Shown here in pieces: positions 49,727 through 57,767 of a stretch of 64,000 nt of DNA; positions within the stretch are counted from its first letter, which is position 1, and every line of letters starts with the position of its first letter. A program made the translations under genes and the position numbers. The DNA comes from JAEZDR01 sp039811185 (GTDB lineage Bacteria > Bacteroidota > Bacteroidia > Chitinophagales > Chitinophagaceae), in assembly GCA_039811185.1 (NCBI GenBank), contig JBDHYF010000002.1, positions 1 through 64,000 on the forward strand, given 5' to 3'. A model generated the notes under the pieces. That model made no database searches. It was not told the origin of the DNA and saw only the letters and a program-made list of their open reading frames with translations.

Positions 49727-51085
49727 TTAAAAATTTAGTTCGGTTTCGTTATCCCAGTTAGCTCTGATGGTGATGGTAAGTTTTAAGTCGCGTACCACTT
49801 CCGGTTGTAATCCGGCGGGGAAATATCCATTGTCCCACACACCGTTGTTGTTGGTGTCGTATAAAACTTTTACGCGGTATTCGCCCGGCACAAACAACCG
49901 CTGGTACCATGAGGTGCTGTTAACCGGGATGCTTTTTTTTATTTCGTTATTTTGAATAAGCAGTAAAACCGGATTATTTGCCGTTTCAATATTTTTAAAG
50001 AAGATGCGGAGGCTGCCGTAGTCCGACTCTCTGTTGGTGGTAAAATTCAGCGTGTCGCTTTTGGGGAGCAGATGGGCCGTATCGTTAAACACATCGGCTG
50101 CAATCAGCAGTTTATAATGAAAATTTTCGGCTTTGTTAAACAGCAGATAGGTTATACCGGAGTCGGATAATGTTGTTGTGTTTATTGTGTTGAAGAGGGT
50201 GTCGGTGAGTTGCAGTTTATTTACATCGGCAATTAAAGAAGAATCGTATCGTACCCAAAGCGTATCAGTTAATCCTAATCTTCCATTGCTTGCGTTGGTA
50301 GTGTAGGGCTTGGGCTTTTTTGCCGTTGCGGTGGGCTTTGTAGAAGACGGCGTCTGCTTTTTTTCCGCTTGCTGAAAGGCGTAAAGCGAATAAGCAGTTT
50401 CGTTTTCGGTTACACGAATGGTATCGGAAAAAAAGGCAAACCATTTGGTTGAATCATCGTACCGTTTTGTGTAATCGTTTGGAACCGCATACAGCCGGTA
50501 GTTGCCTTTTTCAATATTTTCGAAAAGAAAGTTTCCTTTCCCGTCCACTTTGGCCATGTATAAAGGGCTTTTTGTATGAACAGCAGAATCAGCGAGTTCT
50601 TTAAATAAAACGGCGATTAATGTGGAGTCCGGTTCACCTGTTTTCGCCGTAATGAGCGTGCCGCTCAACCGGCCTTTCGAAAACTGAGTTCCTGTTGTAA
50701 AAACATATTTGAATCCACGGAGCAGGTTGCCTTCGTTAATGTCTTTTATGCCATTGGCAAAGTCCAACGTATAGGTAGTGTTCGGCGAAAGGGAATCCAA
50801 AATTTTCACGGTAACGGTTTTTAGTTTCCGTTCCACCACCGGATACTGTTTTGGAATGGGCGATACCACCAGATTTTGCTGAATGTTGTTTAAGTCAACA
50901 AATTCATTAAACGTAAAAACGATTTTTTTGGCGGTGAACTGAGTAGAAGAATCAGCGGGGTTTGCAGAAATCAAAACCGGCGGCAGGCTGTCAATGGCCC
51001 CCCCCCCCGGCGGGATGATATTGGCACACGAGCCAAGAAAAAAAATGAAAATCAGGCCGGGAATTAAGTGTAGAAATTTCTTCAT
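49727..51085 (-). CDS. Ig-like-domain lipoprotein with a G11 tract after the lipobox
   Basis: 452 residues from ATG 51085 (MKKFLHLIPGLIFIFFLGSC); lipid Cys is residue 20. It is followed by ANIIPPGGGAIDSLPPVLISANPADSSTQF, the entry of a family of Bacteroidota cell-surface lipoproteins with a Big_5/SbsA-like Ig domain (KKIVFTFNEFVDLNN, TLDFANGIKDINEGN). Then come a carboxypeptidase-regulatory-like fold (GNFLFENIEKGNYRLYAVPND) and a beta-rich C-terminus ending in FVPGEYRVKVLYDTNNNGVWDNG. Codons 26-30 lie in an uninterrupted run of 11 G, so slippage would shift the frame immediately after the anchor. Confidence 0.82.
   Translation of the reverse strand: MKKFLHLIPGLIFIFFLGSCANIIPPGGGAIDSLPPVLISANPADSSTQFTAKKIVFTFNEFVDLNNIQQNLVVSPIPKQYPVVERKLKTVTVKILDSLSPNTTYTLDFANGIKDINEGNLLRGFKYVFTTGTQFSKGRLSGTLITAKTGEPDSTLIAVLFKELADSAVHTKSPLYMAKVDGKGNFLFENIEKGNYRLYAVPNDYTKRYDDSTKWFAFFSDTIRVTENETAYSLYAFQQAEKKQTPSSTKPTATAKKPKPYTTNASNGRLGLTDTLWVRYDSSLIADVNKLQLTDTLFNTINTTTLSDSGITYLLFNKAENFHYKLLIAADVFNDTAHLLPKSDTLNFTTNRESDYGSLRIFFKNIETANNPVLLLIQNNEIKKSIPVNSTSWYQRLFVPGEYRVKVLYDTNNNGVWDNGYFPAGLQPEVVRDLKLTITIRANWDNETELNF
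50998..51008 (-). repeat. 11-base homopolymer (G on coding strand) inside a lipoprotein gene
   Basis: The run is C11 on the + strand. It encodes Pro-Gly-Gly-Gly-Ala of the lipoprotein at 49727-51085, a few residues after the lipobox. Such tracts are classical contingency loci. Confidence 0.95.
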
Positions 51086-51147
51086 TATGTTTTGCTGACA
51101 TTGCAAACTTAAAACACCGGCCTAATAATCATTCAATCGCCCACATA

Positions 51148-53085
51148 TTAAAAGTTAAGATTGACTCCGGTTACGAAGTTGAATTTTCTCGTATTATATC
51201 CAACCAGATCAAAATATTCCTGATTTGTAATGTTCTTCAAATCCACAAACAATTTTACGTTTTTGGTGGGCTGCCACGAGGTGTAAAAATTAAGCGTGTA
51301 ATATTCAGGCTGAGTTGCGGGGCCAAAATCGAAAGGCGCCTTCTGCCTTTCACCCACATAGTTCACCGAAGGAATAAATACAAACTTGTTTAAAGCCGTT
51401 ATCACAAACGAACTGCTGAAAGTGGCTTTGGGACGGCGATACAGGTTGTCGACCTTAACATTATTAATGGTGCCTTTTCCATTTACATAGGAAGCCGCTG
51501 CTGTAAAATATCCCGCCTTTTCAAACTTTGTTTTCGCTTCTACTTCAAGTCCATGATCGTTCTGTGCATCACGGTTAATGTAATAGCTTATACCCATCGG
51601 GTCGGTAAAGAAACTAATCATGTTTTTAATGTCGCGCTTAAAAGCCACAATACGCACAAAAAACTGTTTGTTGTTGCCCGATACCTCCACTCCCAGTTCG
51701 TATGTGGTGCTTTCTTCCGGCTTAAGGTTACGGTTGCCGAATGCACTGTACAACTGATATAGGGAGGGAATTTTATAACCTGACGAAATATTCAAAAACA
51801 CCTTCGTGTTTTCATCGATCGCGTAAGATGGATTGAAAGTGTAGGTGAAATTATTGCCGTAAACGGAGTGTTGATTGTAGCGTCCGCCGAGTTCGGCATT
51901 CCATCCGCCCAGGTCGGTGAGGAGCATGCTGGCGTAGGCTGAAAACTGATTGCTTTTTGAGCTGTCGCTGCTGATACGGCTTTCGTACTTATCCCAAGGT
52001 GCAGGCACCGACGGATCGATGCTCAGATAATCTTCATCGCTTCTCTGTTGCAGGTATTGCGCTCCGGCAACGAACTGAAGGTGCTTTAAGGCGCGTATGT
52101 TCGAGTTTAAATCGAATTGGGCTGTCCGGCCTTTATAAACAGAATTAGAATAAAAATACGCAGGCGAAACATCGCCGCTGTCGTTTACATATGAGCGTTC
52201 TGTGTTTTGAAGCGCTGCTATAAAATTAAAGTCCGCCTTCTTAGAAAGATAACTCAGGTTTAATCCGGAAATGAAGTTTTTATTTTTTGCGGTAAAATCT
52301 TTGTCGTCCGAAAAAGCAGCATTGTCAACATCGGTTTTATATTGATCGAAAGAGGCGAATACTCTCGATTTGAAAGCCGCATTAAAGCGATAGGAAACTT
52401 CGCCTTTTACGTTGTACTGTTTAAAGCCATCTGCGTCGAAGTTTTTATTTCCGGCAGAGTCGTAGGCGGATGAAAATCCTTTTGCATCAACGAGCGACCC
52501 CTGAAGAATCATCGCCCATCTGTCGAAGCCGGCATTTACCCCTGCATCGAAACGCTTGGTGTTATACGATCCGTAAGACAGACCAACCGTAGTGTTGATT
52601 TTGTTGCTCTCTGCTTTTTTAGTGATGATATGAATGATTCCTGCTACGGCGCTGCTGCCCCACAGGGTACTTTGTCCGCCTTTCAGGATTTCAATTTTTT
52701 CAATTTGATTTAATGGAATACTACTCAAATCGAAGTTGCTGTTAATCTCCGAGGGGTCGTAAACGGCAATCCCATCCACCAGAATCAAAACGTTTCCATT
52801 ACCGGCGCCGCGGAAATAAATATCCCAGTTGGAACCGGCGTTGTTGTTTGCTCCGTTAATAAAAATGCCGGCTTGTGTGTTTAGCACTTCGGCCAGCGAA
52901 CGGCCTTGCTGGTGCGAAAGCATTTCTTTGTCGATTACCGAAATTACTTTCCCGGTTTGCGATGTTTTTAAATTCCATTTTGTTGCGGTAACCACCACCT
53001 CCTGAAGGGTGGCTGTGTCGGTTTGCGCCGATGCATGAAGCGCTGTGGCTGACGCCAGAATGAGTAAAGATTTTTTAATGCTCAT
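51148..53085 (-). CDS. TonB-dependent receptor, BtuB-like, probably for cobalamin
   Basis: The protein has 645 residues. A signal peptide (MSIKKSLLILASATALHASAQ) is followed by a TonB-box-like region (TDTATLQEVVVTATKW), a plug domain (KVISVIDKEMLSHQQGRSLAEVLNTQAGIFINGANNNAGS, NVLILVDGIAVYDPSEIN, QIEKIEILKGGQSTLWGSSAVAGIIHIITKK) and a 22-strand-type barrel. The barrel ends in KNITNQEYFDLVGYNTRKFNFVTGVNLNF with terminal Phe. It is small for the SusC class and similar in size to BtuB. A cobalamin riboswitch lies in its leader, so vitamin B12 or a related corrinoid is the likely ligand. Confidence 0.9.
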   Translation of the reverse strand: MSIKKSLLILASATALHASAQTDTATLQEVVVTATKWNLKTSQTGKVISVIDKEMLSHQQGRSLAEVLNTQAGIFINGANNNAGSNWDIYFRGAGNGNVLILVDGIAVYDPSEINSNFDLSSIPLNQIEKIEILKGGQSTLWGSSAVAGIIHIITKKAESNKINTTVGLSYGSYNTKRFDAGVNAGFDRWAMILQGSLVDAKGFSSAYDSAGNKNFDADGFKQYNVKGEVSYRFNAAFKSRVFASFDQYKTDVDNAAFSDDKDFTAKNKNFISGLNLSYLSKKADFNFIAALQNTERSYVNDSGDVSPAYFYSNSVYKGRTAQFDLNSNIRALKHLQFVAGAQYLQQRSDEDYLSIDPSVPAPWDKYESRISSDSSKSNQFSAYASMLLTDLGGWNAELGGRYNQHSVYGNNFTYTFNPSYAIDENTKVFLNISSGYKIPSLYQLYSAFGNRNLKPEESTTYELGVEVSGNNKQFFVRIVAFKRDIKNMISFFTDPMGISYYINRDAQNDHGLEVEAKTKFEKAGYFTAAASYVNGKGTINNVKVDNLYRRPKATFSSSFVITALNKFVFIPSVNYVGERQKAPFDFGPATQPEYYTLNFYTSWQPTKNVKLFVDLKNITNQEYFDLVGYNTRKFNFVTGVNLNF

Positions 53086-53214
53086 CTTCTTAATTTATTT
53101 TTCTGTTGCTTAATAATCCTGAACAGAATTGAAGGATAAGCCTGAGTAAATAATAAAGAAATGTTTAGCCGTGCACAAAGCCACCATCTCTTTGCTTTTC
53201 ACCCGAAAGCTTGA

Positions 53215-53397
53215 GGTTTGTTTGTTGTGGCAGGTCTTCTGGCTTATGAAATTCTAACCGGCCTTCCCATACATGGTACAGTGGATAATTTGGTCAGAAC
53301 TGAGCAGTTGCTCTTTCATTTACAGCTACGGGGATAGCGCAGGACTCACACCTGCTTCCCTTTTCATCTCCCGGAGGAGAACCATAACGGCTGCAAA
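53215..53397 (-). promoter_or_regulatory. cobalamin riboswitch
   Basis: On the minus strand the leader contains AGGGAAGCAGGTGTGAGTCC, CTGCGCTATCCCCGTAGCTG with TAAATGA, a peripheral arm ending GGGAAGGCCGG, and the B12 box AGCCAGAAGACCTGCC (around 53229-53246). These match the conserved core of AdoCbl-type riboswitches in order. The TonB-dependent receptor starts about 145 bases downstream, and no other gene intervenes. The rest of the 342-base gap 53086-53427 holds only this leader. Confidence 0.93.
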
Positions 53398-53427
53398 TTA
53401 ATGCAGGAAATTGCTAATAAACAATAA

Positions 53428-55803
53428 TTAGTTGCGGATGGGTTTACCGGTTTTTAAAACGGCTTGTAAGCGTTCCAGTGTTTTTTTCTCGCCGCACAAA
53501 CTTAGAAAAGCTTCGCGTTCCAGATTCAGTAAATACTGTTCGCTCACCGGCTGTTGTTCGCTTAGATCGCCGCCACACATTACATAGGCAAGTTTCCGCG
53601 CAACAACGGCATCGTGCGCCGTAGCAAAGCCTGCCCGCTGCATACCGTTTATGCCCGCATACATGGCGCCGAGAGCTGAACGACCGAGCACACGAATATC
53701 GTTTTTCTGAATGGGCATTGTATAGCCTTCATCAGCAAGCAGAAGCGCCCTCGCTTTCGCCTCCGCAATGCGCCTGTTTTTATTAACAACAACCGAGTCC
53801 GTTCCTTTTCTTAAAATTCCAAGATCGAAGGCCTCCATCGCAGATGTGGCAACTTTTGCGGTGGCTATGGTGAGAAATCGGTTCTTTAAAGGGATGTTCT
53901 CCGGTTCGTCGTCATGCAGTTCGGCAGCAGCGCGCAGCGCAAATTCTTTGGTGCCGCCTCCTCCGGGAATAAGGCCTACGCCAAGCTCTACCAGGCCTAT
54001 ATAGGTTTCCGCAGCGGCACAAATGGCGTCTGCGTGTAAATTCATTTCACATCCTCCACCAAGCGTTAAGCCATGTGGCGCAATCACCACAGGAACTGAA
54101 GAATAACGCACCCGCATCATAGTATTTTGAAACATCCTTATGGCAAGGTCAAGCTCATCGTATTCCTGTTCTATGGCGAGCATAAATATCATTCCCACAT
54201 TGGCGCCCGCGCTGAAGTTGGCGCTTTCGTTCGCAATAACAAGGCCTCTGAATTTTTGCTCTGCCAACGCAATTGCCTTATTTAAGCCTTCAAGCACTTC
54301 GCCACCGATGGTGTTCATTTTTGTGTTCCATTCAAATCCTGCAATGCCGTCTCCAATGTCGTACAGCGTACAAGCGCTGTTCTTCCAAACGGCAGATTCT
54401 TTAAAACTGTTTAAAATGAGGAGGCTCTCCGATCCGGGAACAACGCGATAGGCGCCCGCCTCAATATCATAATAAAATCTTTTTCCATTTTCGAATTTGA
54501 AGAAAGACGTAACGCCTTTCGATAACATTTCGGTAACCCAGCCCGCCGGACTGAAACCCGCATCCTGCATCGCTTTCAGCGTATTGCTCAGGCCGAAAAT
54601 ATCCCATGTTTCAAATGGGCCGGTTTCCCATCCAAAGCCGGCTTTCATGGCATCGTCAACTCGATATATTTCATTGCTGATTTCCGGAATTCTGTGCGAC
54701 ACATAACTGAACAGCCAATAGTGGAACTTTCTGAAAAAATCGCCCGCTTTATCGGGCGCTTGCATCAATAACCGAAGGCGCTCGGTAAGGCTTTCCGTTG
54801 TTTTGGCTGCTTCAACAGAAGCAAATTTTGGCTTCTGACGCGCTGCATATTCAAACGTATCGAGGTTTAGCGTAAGAATTTCTTTCCCTTTTTCCGATTT
54901 TGTTTTCTTAAAAAAGCCTTGTCCTGTTTTGTCGCCCAACCACTTGTTTTCCGTCATCTTTTTTAGCCAGGCAGGAATTTCGAAGACGCCCACCGATTCA
55001 TCGTTAGGGCAATTTTCCCTGACACCGTCTGCCACGCGAACAAGGGTATCAATGCCTACCACATCAGCAGTTCGGAAAGTTGCCGATTTCGGATGTCCGA
55101 TAAGGGTTCCGGTAAGTGCATCCACATCGTCGATAGAAAGATGCAGTTCATCCATTAAATGAAATATCGCCATAATGCTGAACACACCAATGCGGTTGGC
55201 AATAAATGCAGGGGTGTCTTTAGCGAGCACCGTTGTTTTCCCTAAAAAAACGTCGCCATAGTGCATCAGGAAGTCGATTACATCGGAATCGGTTTCCGGA
55301 GTGGGAATAATTTCGAGGAGCGGCAGATAGCGCGGCGGATTAAAGAAGTGTGTTCCGCAAAAATGCTTTTTAAAGTCGTCGCTTCGCCCTTCCACCAACA
55401 AATGAATGGGAATGCCGGAAGTGTTGGAAGTGATCAGCGTGCCGGCCTTGCGAAACTGCTCCACTTCGGCATACAGTTGTTGCTTAATGTCTAATCTCTC
55501 AATTACAACTTCAATAACCCAATCGCAGGTGGCAATCTCTTTCAGATCGTCCGTAAAATTTCCGGTTTGAATATTTTTAACCGACGACTTATGGTAAATG
55601 GGAGATGGGTTAGATTTGAGCGCTGCCTGCAAAGAATCGTTTACAATTTTATTACGCAGTTTTTTATCGTCGGAAGTTTTCGCCGCTTCCGGCACCATAT
55701 CTAACAGCAGCACTTTTACACCAACGCCTGCAAACAACGCAGCAATACGGCTTCCCATAACACCACTTCCCAAAATGGCAACTTGTTTTATTGATCGTTT
55801 CAT
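53428..55803 (-). CDS. 3-hydroxyacyl-CoA dehydrogenase/enoyl-CoA hydratase (FadB-type)
   Basis: The protein has 791 residues. The dehydrogenase comes first (~1-310: VAILGSGVMGSRIAALFAGVGV, CDWVIEVVIERLDIKQQLYAEVE, ITSNTSGIPI, HFFNPPRYLPLLEIIPTP, GKTTVLAKDTPAFIANRIG) and the crotonase domain last (~470-720: ANFSAGANVGMIF, GLTLGGGCEMNLHADAICAAAE, GLIPGGGGTKEFALRA). This order (HAD then ECH) is the common Bacteroidota arrangement, reversed relative to E. coli FadB. It catalyses hydration and oxidation in beta-oxidation. A 20-bp operator identical to that of marR lies 17 bases upstream. No thiolase gene follows. Confidence 0.94.
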   Translation of the reverse strand: MKRSIKQVAILGSGVMGSRIAALFAGVGVKVLLLDMVPEAAKTSDDKKLRNKIVNDSLQAALKSNPSPIYHKSSVKNIQTGNFTDDLKEIATCDWVIEVVIERLDIKQQLYAEVEQFRKAGTLITSNTSGIPIHLLVEGRSDDFKKHFCGTHFFNPPRYLPLLEIIPTPETDSDVIDFLMHYGDVFLGKTTVLAKDTPAFIANRIGVFSIMAIFHLMDELHLSIDDVDALTGTLIGHPKSATFRTADVVGIDTLVRVADGVRENCPNDESVGVFEIPAWLKKMTENKWLGDKTGQGFFKKTKSEKGKEILTLNLDTFEYAARQKPKFASVEAAKTTESLTERLRLLMQAPDKAGDFFRKFHYWLFSYVSHRIPEISNEIYRVDDAMKAGFGWETGPFETWDIFGLSNTLKAMQDAGFSPAGWVTEMLSKGVTSFFKFENGKRFYYDIEAGAYRVVPGSESLLILNSFKESAVWKNSACTLYDIGDGIAGFEWNTKMNTIGGEVLEGLNKAIALAEQKFRGLVIANESANFSAGANVGMIFMLAIEQEYDELDLAIRMFQNTMMRVRYSSVPVVIAPHGLTLGGGCEMNLHADAICAAAETYIGLVELGVGLIPGGGGTKEFALRAAAELHDDEPENIPLKNRFLTIATAKVATSAMEAFDLGILRKGTDSVVVNKNRRIAEAKARALLLADEGYTMPIQKNDIRVLGRSALGAMYAGINGMQRAGFATAHDAVVARKLAYVMCGGDLSEQQPVSEQYLLNLEREAFLSLCGEKKTLERLQAVLKTGKPIRN

Positions 55804-55820
55804 AATATAAAGAGAAAAAA

Positions 55821-55840
55821 ATAGTTAGTTATGCAACTAT
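55821..55840 (-). promoter_or_regulatory. MarR-type operator in front of the FadB-type gene
   Basis: The 20-mer ATAGTTAGTTATGCAACTAT is identical to 41113-41132 and in the same orientation relative to its gene. Just upstream (minus strand) a candidate promoter has TTTG, an 18-base spacer and TATCTTCG, so the operator would sit at or just after the transcription start. Confidence 0.8.
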
Positions 55841-55953
55841 TCGAAGATATTAAAACTTTTTTCCCCGCAAATTTTTTTCGCGCCCACATTATAACGGATG
55901 ATTATAATAGCGGCTGATTACATTTTGTAGTTTTGCCGGCATAATATAAAAAG

Positions 55954-57081
55954 ATGAACAAAATTTTTTCAGTCGTATTACTGATGATCATCGTTTCGTG
56001 CTCGCAAAAGAAAAACGGCCCTTTTGTTGTTAGCGGGCACGTTGCGAACGCGGGAGAAGAGAAGATTTATCTGGAGCAGTTGCCCTACGATGGCACTGCG
56101 CCCGTAATTACAGATTCTGCAACATTAAAAAAGAACGGACTGTTTGAGTTGCGTGCGCTTGGAAAAGAAGAGCAGTTATACCGCATTGTTTTGGAAGATG
56201 GCACAGGTATTTATTTTGTGAACGACAATAACCATCTGAAAGTAAGAATGAACAAGTCCGATTTTCGGCATCCGGTTTTCGAAAACTCCGATGGTTCATC
56301 AGCCCTCTACACGTTCATCAATCATTTTATCACCAAAGATTCTTTGTTGAGGTCGCTATATATGCAGGCGGACAGCCTTCATCAGAACGACCCGGCGGAT
56401 AGTATGCTTGCCGTGCTTACAGAAAGAGGGAAAAATGAAATGCAATCCCTGAATCAGTATGTTCAAAACTTTGTGAACGAACAAAAAAATCCCGCTGTCG
56501 CCTATTTTGGAATTGCCAAGGGCATGGAAATTTTGTCGCCGGACGAAGCGCGTGTGCTGGTAGTAAAAACGGCTGAAAGATTTCCTTCGCACACCGGGCT
56601 AACCGCTTTAAAAACTAAAATTTCGGTTAACCCGCAGGAAAATGAAGATGCAGGCAGCTACGCACTTTTAAACAAACAAGCGCCCGACCTCAGCATGGAA
56701 GACATAAACGGAAAGACGATTAAAATCAGCGATTTTAAAGGAAAGTATGTGTTGGTTGACTTTTGGGCAAGCTGGTGCAAGCCATGCCGTATGGAAAATC
56801 CAAATGTGGTAAAAGCTTTTCAGAAGTATAAAGACCGGAATTTTACCGTGCTCGGCGTGAGTTTGGATAAGGATAAAGATGCCTGGGTGGAAGCCATCAA
56901 AAACGATGAGCTTACCTGGCCACACATGAGCGATTTAAAGTTTTGGGAAAGCGCCGCGGTGCCTGCTTATCAGTTCGATGGAATTCCGTTTAACGTGCTG
57001 CTCGATCCGACCGGAAAAATTATTGCTTACGGTTTGCGGGGAGACGATCTGCAACAGAAGCTGGATCAGCTGTTAAAGTAA
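55954..57081 (+). CDS. TlpA/ResA-like thiol-disulfide oxidoreductase with DUF4369-like N-terminus
   Basis: 375 residues. Lipoprotein signal MNKIFSVVLLMIIVSC. Residues ~25-120 (PFVVSGHVANAGEEKIYLEQLPYDG ... YRIVLEDGTGIYFVNDNNHLKV) form the beta-rich domain (DUF4369 type) often joined to thioredoxins in Bacteroidota. A helical linker follows. The thioredoxin fold (~235-375) has LNKQAPDLSMEDINGKTIKISDFKGKYVLVDFWASWCKPCRMENP with a WCKPC active site, and GIPFNVLLDPTGKIIAYGLRG with the cis-Pro loop. It acts in the periplasm; the target is unknown. Confidence 0.9.
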   Translation: MNKIFSVVLLMIIVSCSQKKNGPFVVSGHVANAGEEKIYLEQLPYDGTAPVITDSATLKKNGLFELRALGKEEQLYRIVLEDGTGIYFVNDNNHLKVRMNKSDFRHPVFENSDGSSALYTFINHFITKDSLLRSLYMQADSLHQNDPADSMLAVLTERGKNEMQSLNQYVQNFVNEQKNPAVAYFGIAKGMEILSPDEARVLVVKTAERFPSHTGLTALKTKISVNPQENEDAGSYALLNKQAPDLSMEDINGKTIKISDFKGKYVLVDFWASWCKPCRMENPNVVKAFQKYKDRNFTVLGVSLDKDKDAWVEAIKNDELTWPHMSDLKFWESAAVPAYQFDGIPFNVLLDPTGKIIAYGLRGDDLQQKLDQLLK

Positions 57082-57085
57082 TTGA

Positions 57086-57117
57086 AAAAAGGCTGCAATT
57101 TGCGGCCCTTTTTTATA
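57086..57117 (+). terminator. bidirectional terminator between convergent genes
   Basis: AAAAAAGGCTGC pairs with GCGGCC(C)TTTTTT across ATTT-type loop bases, giving A and T tracts on both sides. It can serve the thioredoxin gene and, less cleanly, the opposing regulator gene that stops at 57113. Confidence 0.65.
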
Positions 57118-57754
57118 TAATCAATGTGTTGTTTGCAAAGTTTATTAAGGCAGCAGAATTTTTCAGCTTGAGCTTTTTTAGAATGTTGTGGCGATGCACT
57201 TCCGCAGTGCGCACGGAGATGTCGAGCTTGGCAGCAATTTCTTTTGACGAAAGCCCTTCTTTAATCAGCTTTATCACCTCCAGTTCGCGGATGGAAAGGT
57301 CTTTTACGCCATTTTGTGCATCGTCCTGCATCACAATGTCCGACAGCTTGTCTTTTATTTCGGAACAGATGTAGTTGTTGCCGGCAGTTACTTCCTCAAT
57401 AGCTTTCAGTAACTCTGCCTGCGAAGAGTTTTTGGTAACATAACCCTTTGCACCCAACTGAAACATCTTTTTTGCATAGGCCGGCTGATTGTGCATGGAC
57501 ACCGCAATGATTTTAGCTCCCGGAACGTGTTTTCGAATATGCGGAACTGCATCCATGCCAGAATCGGGAGGAAGATTAATATCGAGTAACACAACGTCGG
57601 GGCGCTTCTGATAAATTTGTTCCAAAGCATCGTTTACCTCGCCCGACTCACCAACAACTTCAAACTTATCCTGCTCCTCAAAAATCATTCGCCACATCTC
57701 CCGAATCAGTTTGTGGTCGTCAACAATAAACACTTTTAGTTTTTTCATCTGCAT
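57113..57754 (-). CDS. NarL/FixJ-type response regulator
   Basis: 213 residues. The receiver (~5-125) has VFIVDDHKLIREMWRMIFEEQ, phosphoacceptor Asp in VVLLDINLPPDSGMD and Lys in YVTKNSSQAELL. The LuxR-type helix-turn-helix (~145-210) is LSIRELEVIKLIKEGLSSKEIAAKLDISVRTAEVHRHNILKKL. It is the third gene of an operon behind two histidine kinases; the middle kinase has the HisKA_3 type core that usually pairs with such regulators. Confidence 0.93.
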   Translation of the reverse strand: MQMKKLKVFIVDDHKLIREMWRMIFEEQDKFEVVGESGEVNDALEQIYQKRPDVVLLDINLPPDSGMDAVPHIRKHVPGAKIIAVSMHNQPAYAKKMFQLGAKGYVTKNSSQAELLKAIEEVTAGNNYICSEIKDKLSDIVMQDDAQNGVKDLSIRELEVIKLIKEGLSSKEIAAKLDISVRTAEVHRHNILKKLKLKNSAALINFANNTLII

Positions 57755-57767
57755 GTAGTTTAACTGG

